This document shows positions 22,790 through 34,210 of a DNA stretch of 64,000 nt, piece by piece. The position numbers were made by a program, and so were the translations under genes. Source of the DNA: Amaurobius ferox (taxonomy: Eukaryota; Arthropoda; Arachnida; Araneae; Amaurobiidae); contig OX578145.1 in the NCBI GenBank assembly GCA_951213105.1, forward strand, positions 13,398,707 through 13,462,706, written 5' to 3'. Each line of letters starts with the position of its first letter. Position 1 is the stretch's first letter. Under the pieces are notes generated by a model that saw nothing but the letters and a program-made list of their open reading frames with translations, ran no database searches and was not told the origin of the DNA.

Positions 22790-23556
22790 GGATAAGAAAA
22801 ACTTAAGCAACGCATAAAAAGTACAAACAGCTCAATAATGCAGCATACAGCTGTTTCAAGGATATGCTGGAACACCTTTCTCAGTGCGAGAGAATCAACA
22901 CACCCGAAGTAAAGAAAAACGAATGAGCGTAAAAGGGAAAAGTAGGAGGATTATATACCAAAGACCTCGTTTAAGAGAGGACCATTGAGAAAGCGGCATG
23001 AAGAACCGCCCAGCCAATCAGAAACGACAAGCAAGGCACAAGATTTGCGTGCGACAAAATACAACAGAAATATCCCGACATGACAGGTCAAGTCAGAACA
23101 AGAATAAATGAGACCGCCCCCCAAAGAAAAAAAAAGGTTAAAACGACACGTAAGGACCTCAAAGGAATGGAATACAGAATTACAGGGTTTTCTGCCAGAC
23201 CGCGGACAAAAATGGAGTACTGACAAGTTATTGCCGAAATGACTGGAATTTTAATCGATGTGGAAAGCTTCAAAGAAGTCAAGATCATAGATCAACGTTC
23301 ATTTTTGTATGATGCTTGTTGAAGAAAACTCAAAACGGGAGTCAAATTGATAGCAATGTTGAACAGTTGAAGATTTGAAGATTTATTAAAAAACTGTTTT
23401 TTATCATAGTTTTTATGTTCGATTGGGTACGAAACTTAAAAGCACGTTTAGTTTGACCAGTATAAGAAAGGCCACACTGGCAAGAAATACTGTAAATGCC
23501 CCAACAATTAGAATTTTCTAAAGGATCTTTAAGATTAGAAAATCTGTGTTTATTTT
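22790..23556 (-). pseudogene. Penelope-like element fragment with GIY-YIG endonuclease motif
   Basis: On the minus strand, 23550-23392 reads LKDPLENSNCWGIYSISCQ then CGLSYTGQTKRAFKFRTQ. GIY followed 10 residues later by YTGQTKR, with paired cysteines before it, is the pattern of the GIY-YIG endonuclease domain in Penelope-like retroelements. The reading frame is broken after about 50 residues. The left part, 22810-22900, is the element's 3' region and recurs twice at 57063-57350. The reverse transcriptase domain is missing. Confidence 0.6.
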
Positions 23557-23619
23557 AATAAACTTAGCATTATTTTATCAGTTTGGCATTTATTACTTTT
23601 TTATATAAATTATTCAATC

Positions 23620-24064
23620 AGTTATTTAGGCAAATTTATTTACAAATCGCACAATATTGTGCAATTTATTCTCAAATCGTGTCAATCGTTTTAAAATAAA
23701 AAAAAGTTATGCATAACATGATTATTTATTTAATATTATTGAATGTTTTGATATTTTTATGATTTATTTAAAACGTCATTCGAAAATTTGTGGATTTTCC
23801 AAATGTTCAATCTCTTTTAAGATGAGGTTCCAGTATTCCCGGATCGTACTAATCGTACCAAATTACATCCGTAATGATCCCATTCTTTCGTGAGATAATG
23901 CATTCACAGATTCACGGACACACACATACACACTTACACACAGGCATCATCTCAAAATTGGGAATCTCGAGTTTAGGGATACTTGTAACGTGCTCTTACT
24001 TCGAATTTTCGACGCCGTCATTATACTTTCCCTGTGTATTATCCTATGTATGTAGGGAAAGTAA
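23620..24064 (-). mobile_element. HINE-like family 1B, diverged copy
   Basis: The right edge is a hairpin with TTTCCCTGTGTATTATCC and GTAGGGAAAGTAA. A CA tract lies at 23918-23942, and TTCGTGAGATAATGCATTCA and GAGGTTCCAGTATTCCCGGA match other copies. The left part is degenerate. Confidence 0.5.
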
Positions 24065-24899
24065 TAATATGTTTATCTATGGTAAATTAATTCTATAATT
24101 GTGAATGTTTGTTATATCTGAATTACTTGTACTATGTTCTTTTTGTAGTAAAAATTACTTTGATAGATTTTATGTATGTTGTATAACTAACTAACCAACT
24201 ATCTAAATAAATAAATAAACATTCTATAGAACGCTCTTCCAAAATGGAAGGACAGATCAAACAAAAACTTCTGCTGTTTGTCAAATTTTGTCGAATTATT
24301 TAGACTTGAATTAAATAAACTAAATAAAATGTTTTGATTTTGGTTAGTTTAAAATTAATATTTCGAGTTGCAAAATTTAAGTGCATACTCTTACAAAGAA
24401 TATAAATAATTAATAATATATTTTCAGTCTGATTGTGAAATTACTATGTTGTTCTCATCATATTCGTTTAGCAATATTTCAAAATATACTACATATTTCT
24501 GCAATAGAACACAAGTAAGGGATATTTATATTAAATTTTTTTTTTTTAATTTTAAGTCCTATTTACGTGATATTTATGACTCTTCTAATATTATGAAATC
24601 TCTTTCCCCCCATTTAATTTTAAGCTTGAAATACCTGCTCAGTTGATTTACTAACGGTTTATTAGTCTTGTTCTTAGATGATTTTGCGTTAGTAAAATGA
24701 AGTATTAAGTCTTAGAATTATAATTTTAATTCTTAAAGCGAAAGGTAAACATGGAAGTTACGCATTCATTGCAATAAATTTTAACGGGCTGTTATTTAAG
24801 CTTATTATTTGCATTAATTTTCAGTATAAATTTCCAAATTAATTAAAAGTGCGATTTTAAATTTACAATTTTGCAATGGTTTTAACAACGTCTTTTTCT
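24065..24899. other. No supported gene
   Basis: AT-rich sequence; a 66-codon frame at 24446-24646 is low-complexity and unsupported. Confidence 0.35.
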
Positions 24900-25727
24900 T
24901 TAATGTGAGTTTCGATGTGAATAACATCTATGCATTAGAAAATTTAGAAATTAAAATCTATAATTATTATTGAAAGCTCTTATAGTTTTAAAAGCTCATA
25001 TAGTTAAAAAACTCTTATAGTTTTCGAGTTCTAATTGTTTTATCAAGTTAAAGATTAAAAATTTTTCATTTTTCAAGCTTATATCTCAAAAACTGTAAAA
25101 GCTTTGAACAAAAAGTACGAATTTATAGCTCATTAAAAAAGCCCTGAAAGTGTATGTAATTGGATTTTAAATAGATTTCTATTAAAAAAAACACTTAAAG
25201 TATCTGTCTGAATTTTTTTTTTTCATTTTACTTACTTTCACTCGAAATATCTTCAAAACTATAAAAGATGGATATAAATAGAAAGGGACAAAAATATATA
25301 TAAAGAAATTTAGTTCCTAAATATATATGTATTTTTAAGAAAAGCTTGAGTAATCAGCTTGTCAAGTAGAAGAATTATGGAAATTTTGCGTTTTCAAGTT
25401 TGTAATGCTTATATCTTAAAAACTAAAAATAATAGCAATATACAATAAGCAAGAGTTTGTAGTGCTTTGGAAATAGTTGTTGAAGAGTTATAGTTTGCAT
25501 AGAGTTGGTAGTTCTTTGATGTTTTTCACGCAAAACCACTTAAGCTCCATCGGACTAAAGTCACCGCCGATTTTTTGTAGTAGGTTTAGTGGATTCAAAG
25601 TAAAAGTCTGCAAGTTGTTAGTTGAGAAGATTAAAAATTGTCAAATGCCACAAAAAATTTGTATCAAGTATGACACAATGACACATTTGACAATTGTTTT
25701 TTACAACTTTTTATTTAACTTTCAACG

Positions 25728-25766
<39 letters not shown>

Positions 25767-26400
25767 TGAGGCCCTAACTTACCAGATTCCACAAATTTAT
25801 AAATCGTACCAACATAAATGTGATATATCGTTGTATAATGTGGTACATTTTAATTCTTCAGTTTTTTAATTATGGAGTTACGTAGAGAAGATGATTTTTC
25901 TATGAATGAAGTAATGAAGTACTTTAAAATGCCATGATGATTTGAGAATTATATTTAGGGGTGTGGCTAGTGTTAATTGTAAGTGTTAGTGTGTTGCTAG
26001 TGTTAGTGTAATTTGTCGTTAATGTAAGTTGACACAAGAAAAATGTGTAGTATTTAGTATTTGTATTTGTATTTTCGATTATTTTTAATAAAGATTCCTT
26101 AATTATGAGTATAATTATTCAGTGTTTTTCTTAGTTGTAGTGTTAGTTGTAAATGTTAGTAAGTTGCTAGTGTTAATGCAAGTAGTCGTTAGTGTAAGTT
26201 GACACAAGAGAAAGACGTAGTATTTAGTATTTGTATTTTTGATTATTTTTAAATTAATATTGTCAAATTATGCGTATAATTATTCACTGTTTTTTAGTTG
26301 TAGGACAGGAGACGGAATATATGGAGATAAAAATAAATTGAAAGGTGCAATAATTTTGAATACGCAGGAATATTATTTATTGTTTCAGATTGAAAGGTCT
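24900..26400 (+). repeat. Unclassified long repeat, copy 1
   Basis: Diverged from, and parallel to, 46820-48280. Shared landmarks are TTTCAAGTTTGTAATGCTTA, CTCCATCGGACTAAAGTCAC and GAATACGCAGGAATATTATT. It contains many copies of the phrase ATCT(C/T)AAAAACT.AAA. A CA/TA microsatellite lies at 25728-25766, and a frame reading through it (25477-25869) is not supported. No known TE domain is visible. Confidence 0.5.
25969..26304 (+). repeat. Tandem duplication, about 170-bp unit
   Basis: 25969-26138 and 26139-26304 are two diverged copies: AGTGTTAATTGTAAGTG/AGTGTTAGTTGTAAATG, then GTTGCTAGTGTTA, GTAAGTTGACACAAGA, GTAGTATTTAGTATTTG. The unit is rich in TTAGT and GTAAGT-like words. A weaker related stretch lies at 46825-46915. 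Confidence 0.7.
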
Positions 26401-26917
26401 ATATAACCTTTAATTATGATTTCACTTAGTATAAGTTCTAATTTATGTTCTATTTCAAATTAACAACATTTAAATGGTTCCGTTATATAAATCAATCAAC
26501 GTGGCAAGTAACATTTCGGCGTTCCTGTAGTATGGCAGGATAACATTTCAATTCGTTAAAGAGAGAAAGGGGTGGGGGGTTGCTTGAACGTTGAGCCGTT
26601 ATGAGCGTACGTATTCGAAAATTCCACGAAGTTGGTGCTTGCGATATTAGTGATGGGTATAGCGATGATCGGGAGGATCTAGTATACGATATAGTTCTTG
26701 GATATATCCGTTGTTGGATCGTTGGGTATATTCGTCGGAATGGACATATAGTTCCAAGACATATCGTTCATCAAACGTCCATTGCTACAGTTTTGCAAGC
26801 ATTGTTCATTTAGTAATTTAATACGCCATTTTGTGTAAGGACGTTTCTATCGCCAAGTCCAGGAGTGAATTCAGTAATAAACTTCAAGTTATGATTCGAA
26901 CAAATGAAACCTGGCTG

Positions 26918-26920
<3 letters not shown>
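26401..26920. other. Short higher-GC patch, no supported gene
   Basis: 26500-26820 is richer in GC and carries a 70-codon frame (26601-26813). Internal near-repeats (GGATATATCCG, GGGTATATTCG) and the lack of splice or family evidence leave its coding status open. Confidence 0.3.
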
Positions 26921-26982
<62 letters not shown>

Positions 26983-27000
26983 CACACACACACGCACATT
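26921..27000. repeat. (TA)n microsatellite with CA tail
   Basis: About 30 TA units from 26921 to 26979 followed by TCACACACACACACGC. It is a simple repeat, and the frame running through it is an artefact. Confidence 0.9.
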
Positions 27001-27107
27001 TATATATATAATAAAAAGTAATAACACATTAAAAGATCAAGATTAAAAAATCATATAAATGAAATTTAATGCTCAATGCAGCATTTTTCTTATTATACGA
27101 AATATAT

Positions 27108-27382
27108 TAAAATGATATATAAATAGGGTACAAATGGAATAAAAAATGGGAATTAGGTATAATTTCTTCTTTACTCCTTTGAAAATCAAGGTATATTATT
27201 TCTATGTGCATACAAGTAATACGGGAATTGTTGCCATACCGGGAGTGTACCGCAGCCTAGCAGCATGCTGAAACCGGGGATTTAAGGGGGTCACAATCCC
27301 CCCTTATGCTTTTTTAGCATATTGTCCGTTAGCCTTCCCATCCATTTTTTATTCCATTTGTATCCTATTTATATCTTATTTT
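27108..27382. mobile_element. MITE-like inverted-repeat element with GC-rich core
   Basis: Terminal inverted repeats of about 45 bp: 27108-27152 (AAATAGGGTACAAATGGAAT AAAAAATGGG in two pieces) against 27333-27382 (CCATTTTTTATTCCATTTG, ATCCTATTTATAT). The core at 27225-27310 is GC-rich with GGGGGTCACAATCCCCCC-type symmetry and AGCATGCT. No transposase. The superfamily is unknown. Confidence 0.6.
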
Positions 27383-27439
27383 ATATATATATATATATAC
27401 ATATATATATGTCTTTAGTTATACAGCAAGCTTCTGCAT

Positions 27440-29045
27440 CCATTATTGTGTTAATAATAAATAGTTCAAGTTGAATCCTGAGCCAGTGTGTTTTATGCCT
27501 GACAATAAGGAAACTGGGTCATTTAATATAAACGTCTGGAGTTATGTCAGTTTGATTTGAATATTCGATAAAACCTCAGCTTCGTAGTCTAATATCGAAG
27601 AGGTCAGACTTCTAATTAACATTGCGTAAATAATTTATTTCTGTAAAATTGATAGTTTAAATGAAAATTTTTTGCCTTTTGCAATAGAAATCCATACAAA
27701 GTAGAAACACACATATTATCCCAGCGCCACCTGAATGATTGTCTCAAACGATATTGGAGTTTCTAAATATAAAGTTTTAACTCCTTAATGTTACCTCCAT
27801 GTTTTCAATCTTGTCGGGCCACTCCGTCCTATTTGTAATATAGGATTTTAGTCTTTTAGTTGTCTCTTCAAGTAACTTGCGTGATAGTTTGTTTACAACA
27901 ATGATGTCGTATTGATATTTTGCTGTGAGTTGAGGGAAGGGAAATCTGGAAAACGGAAAGAGCAGCTACGGAAACCATCAAATTGAAATCTTTTAACATG
28001 TGATAATAATAGTGAAAATGATTATTGGAATCTTTTTACTGGATGATTAAGTTATATAAGAATAATAAAAGGGTGTACTGTAAAAAAACAACATATTTTC
28101 CCTTTTATTTATTTGATATTTAAAGTGCTATTCATACTAAATCAGGGTCCTTCAAAAGTTTAGCTTCTTACGGGGTCGTTGAACTCTCAAATTAAAGTTT
28201 GCGCTCAATACATTAGAATTCACTGAATCCATTCTAGTCGTACTAGAGCAACTTTGAGACCTCCGATATATTTGCACTAACCTGCAGGGTTGATTTGACC
28301 GGGCAAAATTGAAAAGAGCCATGCTGATCCGACCGATAATCAAACCACGGATCTTCGCATTGGCCAGTCGACGATCTACTGTTGAGCAGCTTCTGGGACG
28401 GAATTGCAATCTTTTATCGTAGAAGAAGGCTGCATTCTCCACCCTCTAATGTTAGATTAATCGTTGGATAGATCGTAGCAAGAGGACTCTGCAAACCATA
28501 TGCACATTTTTCTGCCTATGACTGATTTTCATTCTATTTTACTGAAAAGATATGGGTAAAAACGCACAAAAACTAAGTTTACTGAAACTAGAATGGCATT
28601 TTTAAACCGTTAAGTTTGCAGTTACCTACTTAAAAGATGAGTAAATATCTATAAGAATGTGTTATTTTATTCATGTACATGAGAATTACACGGGATAATG
28701 GTTATGTTTTATTTTACACTGAATATACTGTGTTAAACGGGTAAAACGGCAACATGAGATGCTCATTTTATGCATATGGTTACTTGCTTCAATGTCGCTC
28801 TCTTGAAGAAAAAGGGAGTTGCAAGTAAACAAGTGCGTAAAATGACCTGTTTAAAACGGTCTTTTCAGCGTAAAATAAAATATACCCATTATTCTGTGCA
28901 ATTCTCATATAAAAGAGCTAAACAATATGTTCATAGAGATGTTGTTACCTTTTTAAGCTTGTAACTGGAAATTTACCTGATTAAAAGTGTCATTCTAGTG
29001 ACAGTAAATCCTGTTTCTTGAGTACTTTTACTCATACTTTTAGCC
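27440..29045. other. No supported gene; possible tRNA-like relic
   Basis: On the minus strand around 28400-28320, the segment GATCGTCGACTGGCCAATGC then GATCCGTGGTTTGATTATCG has the order of A-box and B-box-like sequence in a SINE. It also matches loosely the pattern at 56720-56800. The 96-codon minus frame at 28152-28442 lies over this and is not supported as a gene. Confidence 0.3.
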
Positions 29046-29049
29046 ATGT

Positions 29050-29246
29050 TACCTTACATCTTTCTGGTAGGTCGGACGGTCTGGGTCTCAACAACAACAT
29101 ACTGTTATCCTTGCTGTTGGCACATTTCGGGCGCGGTAGCCGGCAGGTTTGCGCGCTGGAATTGCACGCTGCCACAACTGCCGCCGTGTTCATGCGGAGT
29201 ACGATCACGTTAAACATGTGGGTCCGTAAGTCCTTCCGAAAGTCCC
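29050..29246 (+). mobile_element. Two SINE fragments, tail then head
   Basis: 29055-29097 is the SINE 3' end (GGTAGGTCGGACGGTCTGGG, then CTCAACAACAACA). 29133-29246 is a separate SINE 5' half (GGGCGCGGTAGCCGGCAGG, TTCATGCGGAGTACGATCAC, CCGTAAGTCCTTCCGAAAG). The order tail-then-head means two truncated insertions in the same orientation. The B box of the second is damaged. Confidence 0.7.
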
Positions 29247-30615
29247 TCCATTATCAAGTACGATATCAATCAAGATACTTTGTCAAGTCCTTTAAAGTAA
29301 AGGGTTCTTGTAAGTTTTCTTGAAATTTTCTTGTAAAATTTGAAAAAAAAATGTTACTAAAAATGTATTTTGGTATGAGAAAGTCGAGAGGAGATTCATT
29401 CAGTCGAGAGGATATATTATTTTAATTTTAAAACTAAATACTTAGAAGTGCAGAATGAAACCTATCCTATTTCTAAGAATTTAAATAATAAATTAGATAT
29501 TGCTAATCCGCAGAGAATATCTCGTAATAGTCACAACACGTTTGTCTAGAAATTATTTCGAAATGCATTTTGCACAACTGCAATGCGATGCCAGTAAGAG
29601 TTATTTATATTACACGATGGTTTCTCCCTTAAATGTTAAAGCATTAAGCCATGTATACACTAAATGTATCATTAAAGGCATATTTTCACACGGTTAAATC
29701 CCTTTTCCCACTTAATTTAAAGCTACGATATTTGAGTTTTTTATTGGCTACTCATTACGTCTTGTTTCGAAAGGTTTTTACGCTAGGAGAATGAAGTATC
29801 GAATGTCAGAATTAATTTTAATTGTAAAGATAAAAGCGCGCATGAAATGTGCACACTCTTATTGTAACCCATTTTAATTGCAATCTATTTAATTTATTTG
29901 TTCGTATACCTTTTCAGTATAAATTAAATATAAAGTAAGACTTTTAATTTATAAAGTTGTATTATATATACTGACCAATAAAACGCTGGGCTTTGAATGT
30001 GCTTACGCGTATGAAGTATGCGAGCTGTGAAAAGTTTCAAATTAAAACCTTATTTTACATATAAATAATTATAATATTAAAAGCATAAAAAATGAATCCC
30101 AATGTTTGAGAATCCTAATACAGAAGGTCATATGCGTTTGTATGAGCACGAACGAGTGTGCGTACTTTTAATCAATAGATTATTTTTTTTTATTAATTAA
30201 CTCTCAAAGTATAAAATAAGCTTTCAAAATAAACATAAACTCTTAAGCAAAGCGCTTAGCACACTATATTTCTCTTCAAAAGGTATATAATATATTCATG
30301 TCAAGGTCATTATTTAGTCAAACGTTTCATGAGGATCTTCAGAAAACTTAGGTAATGATGTAATTATTGCCAGAACTAAGGGCAATTATGTGAAGGAACT
30401 GCGCTCAGAGTTTCTAAATGTTGAATTGGAAATCAATGTCAGGGGAATTTTGACAATGCAAGGAGGTGCAGAAATTCCGTCGAACACAATCAGTGTAAAG
30501 ATTTCGGCGGCTAACGGTGTAATTGGCAAGTTTATCTTTTGAAATGCAAATATGAATAACTAAATTTAGTATTGCTATATATTTTATCAGAGTGAAAAAC
30601 AACACATGCATTTTA
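29247..30615. other. No supported gene
   Basis: 29250-29400 shares wording with 10460-10630 (CTTGTAAAATTTGAA, TATGAGAAAGTCGAG), which indicates a diverged dispersed repeat. The rest is AT-rich and featureless. Confidence 0.35.
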
Positions 30616-30621
30616 TATTAA

Positions 30622-31020
30622 TACAGTCAGTACTATACATACGTCGGTCAGTGAATTAGAAACTTTGGGACATGTATACATATGCAGGATGTATGCAAAT
30701 TACGTTGGTCATGTGAGGTACACGTGATCACAACACCGCTATAAGAAAGCTGTCGGTGTGTGTTCCGATAAATGTGAAGCAAAAAGGTGGAAAACAACAT
30801 ATTTGCTTCTGTTTGAAAAAAGTCTTATTCTGGGGATCCGTTTGGCAGTAGCCTCGATTGCCAGAACAGAACAACTCACTGGTTTCTCGTAAGGTTAAAT
30901 ATCTAAAGTGTATAACAGTGGAAAACAGAACACCCAGGTGTTGTCTTATAGACGAAAATTTGTATCGAAATCCGTTACTCAAGCCGCCGTGATTGACAGC
31001 GTCTCAGACAGCATGTACGG
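30622..31020 (+). pseudogene. Tc1-like element relic (5' end and helix-turn-helix part)
   Basis: An end-like ACAGTCAGTACTATACATACG at 30623 is followed by broken coding sequence. 30930-31010 reads CCLIDENLYRNPLLKPP, stop, LTASQTACTDEMG. This matches the region between the DNA-binding and catalytic parts of Tc1-like transposases (pattern RRRL....LYR..PLLKPPLT). The frame is broken by a stop and by divergence. Confidence 0.5.
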
Positions 31021-31027
31021 ATGAAAT

Positions 31028-31432
31028 GGGGGATCTACTGTGCAGCTACTGATAAAAGACTTCAATAACGGCTTGTACCAACATATCTCTGCCCGAACAA
31101 TGTCTAGGGGTCTTTTGACGGGTCACGACTGTTTGGGAGAACATCTCCATCGCATCGGGAGTTTTGACCACCCAAACTGCCCTCTTTGTAATACGGCAGA
31201 ACCAATGAACCGTGCCCACCTCCATCGTTGCTCGGCACTTCATGGCGACTCAGAGACGGCATTCTATTGGCGTGCTAGAGAAATTTTAAGCCAATGACTT
31301 CGGTCAACATTTGTTGGACTTTTAGTCTTTCTCTGTTATTTGTTGTATTTTTCGGTCACTTGTATTTTTCTGTCACTTGTTGTATTTTTGTACTTTTCTT
31401 CTTGTACTGCCTTGCCATTGGAAAAAAAAACA
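31028..31432 (+). pseudogene. LINE 3' end: C-terminal ORF2 tail and poly(A)
   Basis: 31040-31297 is an 85-codon open tail with RGLLTGHDCLGEHLHRIG and CPLC..AEPMNRAHLHRCSAL, ending at TGA 31295. The zinc-knuckle-like C..C..H..C after a TGHDCL stretch is typical of the C-terminus of arthropod Jockey/R1-type LINE ORF2 proteins. A T-rich 3' UTR follows, ending in A9 at about 31422-31430. The reverse transcriptase is missing (5' truncation). Confidence 0.7.
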
Positions 31433-31436
31433 ATGT

Positions 31437-32262
31437 CCAGGGAATTACAGCGAATTGGTGTAGCCAGTCGCATACCTGTGTGGAAACACTCATTTCAGCG
31501 AAGAACCTGAAAATGCTTTTACAGTAGTGCCGGGAACGAGATTGCTGGACATCCCGATGATTGGAAGAAGGGTATGTGGTATGACGAATCACGCTACATC
31601 TCGTTTAGTACTGGCAATAGGCGTTTAATACTGGCAATAGGCAATACTCGTTTAGTACTGGCAATACTCGTTTAGTACTGGCAATACTCGTTTAGTACTG
31701 GCAATACTCGTTTAGTACTGGCAATACTCGTTTAGTACTGGCAATAGGCGTTTAATACTGGCAATAGGCAATACTCGTTTAGTACTGGCAATACTCGTTT
31801 AGTACTGGCAATACTCGTTTAGTACTGGCAATACTCGTTTAGTACTGGCAATACTCGTTTAGTACTGGCAATAGGCGGAGAGTGTGGCGAGAGCCCCCAT
31901 CTTAACTTGTTTGCACAGTTCAAGGTCATGGTGGGGGTATCATGGGGGGGGTATCATGGTGTAGGGTGTGTTGCGGTGGTTTGGTACTGGTCCCCTAATG
32001 TTTTCGGTATATCGGGTGTCATCCATGGAGTACTTGAGCATTCTTGCCGATCACTTCCACCCTGCAATGCTGAATTTTACCCCACAGGTGACGGGCCTTT
32101 CATGTACGGTAATGCTCGCATTCACCGCACAGGAAGAATGCAACAGTGGTTCATAGACCATGATTCGGAATCCTCCGATTTCTACTTTGTCTGACCACCG
32201 CAAAGTCCAGACTTAAATCCTATCGAGTAAATTTGGAACATATTTTTTGTAAACTTTTTGCA
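31437..32262 (+). pseudogene. Tc1/mariner transposase pseudogene split by a minisatellite
   Basis: Part 1 (31438-31600) reads RELQRIGVASRIPVWKHSFQ, a stop, then DDWKKGMWYDESRYISF in another frame. DE of DESRY is the second position of the Tc1-like DDE triad. Part 2 (31900-32262) has KVMVGVSWGGY, MYGNARIHRTGRMQQWFIDH and, after a frameshift, PPQSPDLNPIE, then a stop in place of the usual next residue and WN. NARIHR stands where the family usually has DNARPH, so the catalytic aspartate is lost. Several stops and shifts mean it is inactive. Confidence 0.8.
31601..31876 (+). repeat. 20-bp minisatellite with higher-order structure inside the transposase
   Basis: The unit ACTCGTTTAGTACTGGCAAT is repeated about twelve times almost without change. 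Variant units (GGCGTTTAATACTGGCAAT plus AGGCAAT) occur at 31620 and 31747, giving a 127-bp higher-order period repeated twice. It sits directly after the DESRY motif of the Tc1-like pseudogene. Confidence 0.9.
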
Positions 32263-32688
32263 GCATACATACTTAGTAGACGCATTTTGATGGAGAGGTA
32301 GAGGTCAGTTATGTGGCTGCGATAACTGCTCCTGCTCAGATTTCACTTCAGCATAGATGTTATTTTTTCTGACGTTAAATCGGATAAGCAGTCCTCGGAT
32401 AAGCAGTCCTTGATTAACAATTAAACTGGAAGCATACATATTAAAAAAACGGTCCAGTAATTAAATTATTATCTGGCATTGGGGTGACAAAAAAGCATTT
32501 TTTGGATAAGAGGACTGCTGTCATACTGAAGCTATCCAGAGCAATATTTTCTCTCATGCTTCGAAACTTGTAAAATAGAAAGAAACAATTAACTAAAGAG
32601 CGACTCAATTCGACTTTTTCATCTCAGTATCTATATTTAAGAAGCATTTTTTTCCAAATTTTGCAGGAAAAATTTCTGCATCTTGAAT
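32263..32688. other. No supported gene
   Basis: Contains the direct repeat GGATAAGCAGTCCT (32381 and 32397). Otherwise featureless; possibly the far end of the Tc1-like element. Confidence 0.35.
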
Positions 32689-32696
32689 AATCACTC

Positions 32697-33662
32697 TCAG
32701 TGGTCGGAAGTAGCGGCTAAAAAGTAGCAAAATTACAGTAGTCACTACTTTTTCTCGTAGTTTGTAGTATAATGCACTACTTTTAAAAATAAGTAGTGTA
32801 GCGAGTAGCGCGATACAGTAAATCAGTAGCTCGTATCGAGTTTGGACTTTACTTTTAACGTTACTTTAATAAATAAGCAAGGTGCCATTTTACATATCAT
32901 GTGACCGTTCTTTCTTCATTTGTATGAAATTTAGTGTTATGTACGATGAATATCTGCAGGGTTAGGAAGGCCATTGCCTCATGAAGTTGATTTTTTATAT
33001 GGGCATATTCAGATGTGTTATTTTCCAAAAGATTCTGTTTATTTGATTGCAATTTTGAGATGCAAATTCTACTAAAAATGAACAAACATGTTTTTAAATA
33101 ACGAGCTTTTACTTTTATTTTATTTCATACTTTTAAGAAATGAAATGGTTATACGTCAACTTTAATTAAGCTTTAAAATCAAAGACAACCAAAAATAAGT
33201 TTAAAAGTCCTTTAATAAAATCTCCTTTCCTCGACGTACAAAAATTACACGGCCAAAGCGCTTTGGCCGTGTAATTTTTGTATGTTGAGGAAAGGAGATT
33301 TTATACCTATTTTTGGTTGTCTTTGATTTTAAAGCTTATACTTTTATTTTATTTTACTATTTTCAGAAGTGGGTAAAAGCGTAAAGATTGGTATGTTGAT
33401 CATTAATTATCCAGATTAAGTATGTTAATGACTACAATATATCCATATCCTCAACTTTTTGTGAAAATTGAAGCTGTGGCAAAATCCGTCTTATAAAAGT
33501 AGTTATGTTGTGACTCCATTTTAAAAGTAGTTTGTAGTGACTTTATTTTAAAAGTAGTTTGTAGTCACTAGTTTTTAAAAAAGTAGTTGTAGTTAACTAC
33601 ATTTGTCATAATGTTGTAGTTGTAGATCACTACAATAAGAAAGTAGTTTTTCCAACACCACT
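32697..33662. mobile_element. hAT-like MITE
   Basis: Starts TCAGTGGTCGGAAGTAG and ends AGTAGTTTTTCCAACACCACT, an imperfect inverted end pair. Flanking 8-mers AATCACTC (32689-32696) and AATCACTG (33663-33670) match at 7 of 8, the duplication length typical of hAT transposons. Internal sequence is rich in AAAAGTAGTTTGTAGT repeats on both sides. No transposase. A long palindrome is nested inside. Confidence 0.65.
33168..33337. repeat. Long palindrome nested in the hAT-like MITE
   Basis: Arms centred at 33259/33260 on AAAGCGCTTT. The innermost 22 bp on each side (ACAAAAATTACACGGCCAAA then GC) are perfectly complementary. Outer arms run AAGCTTTAAAATCAAAGACA ... to its inverse, with one indel of about 14 bp. 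Flanking ACTTTTATTTTATTT is present on both sides as a direct repeat. Confidence 0.85.
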
Positions 33663-33769
33663 AATCACTGTTATAGCAAATGAACACAGTTACAGAAAAT
33701 GATCACAGTTCTAGCATATTACACTTAATTTTAAAGAGCTTGAAAAACTTATTCGATTGATGCTAATTT

Positions 33770-34210
33770 TGAAAATGTATCCACCAGGGGAACCCCTAAC
33801 TTGCTAATAACGGCTAATGACGTCACGAATACAAACATTGTACGACGGTTATTTTTCACCACAATGATTAAAACTATCAAGTTTCGTCATCATTGAGCCC
33901 TTTTTATGCATATCAAATTTTGCCTATGCTGTCCTGCAATTGAAATACAAAATTTTCGCTTGTATTAAAAAAATCCTATCCAGTTTTGGGTATTTTGGTA
34001 ACAAAGCTGAATATACAGTTTCGTGAAAATATTTGTGGCAGCTATCGTGCACACATAAGAAATTGACCACAGACAGACAGAGAGACGGACATCACTCCAA
34101 AAACAATCAAACCGTGTTCAGAAGGTCCTAAATAATATATTGGCATCGAAATATCGAAATCGAAAATTTTTGTGAAAACAATACTTTTTAATACTACGTA
34201 TGAGAAATTA
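33770..34210 (-). mobile_element. HINE-like element of a third family, diverged
   Basis: On the minus strand the order is a small palindromic end (near AATACTACGTATGAGAAAT, 34188-34206), a GTCT tract (reverse of CAGACAGACAGAGAGACGGA at 34069), GCACGATAGCTGCCACAAAT and a body. The same order occurs in families 1 and 2. A TGACGTCA lies at 33819. The far end is not defined. Confidence 0.4.

Noticed and set aside
26601..26813. 70-codon frame in a GC-richer patch
   Set aside because: Could be real but has internal near-repeats and no supporting signal; left as an open remark in the region entry.
26921..27000. Microsatellite-coded IYIYIY protein
   Set aside because: Simple (TA)n repeat.
31601..31876. 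CRISPR-like array
   Set aside because: Units are contiguous 20-mers without unique spacers, and the host is a eukaryote.
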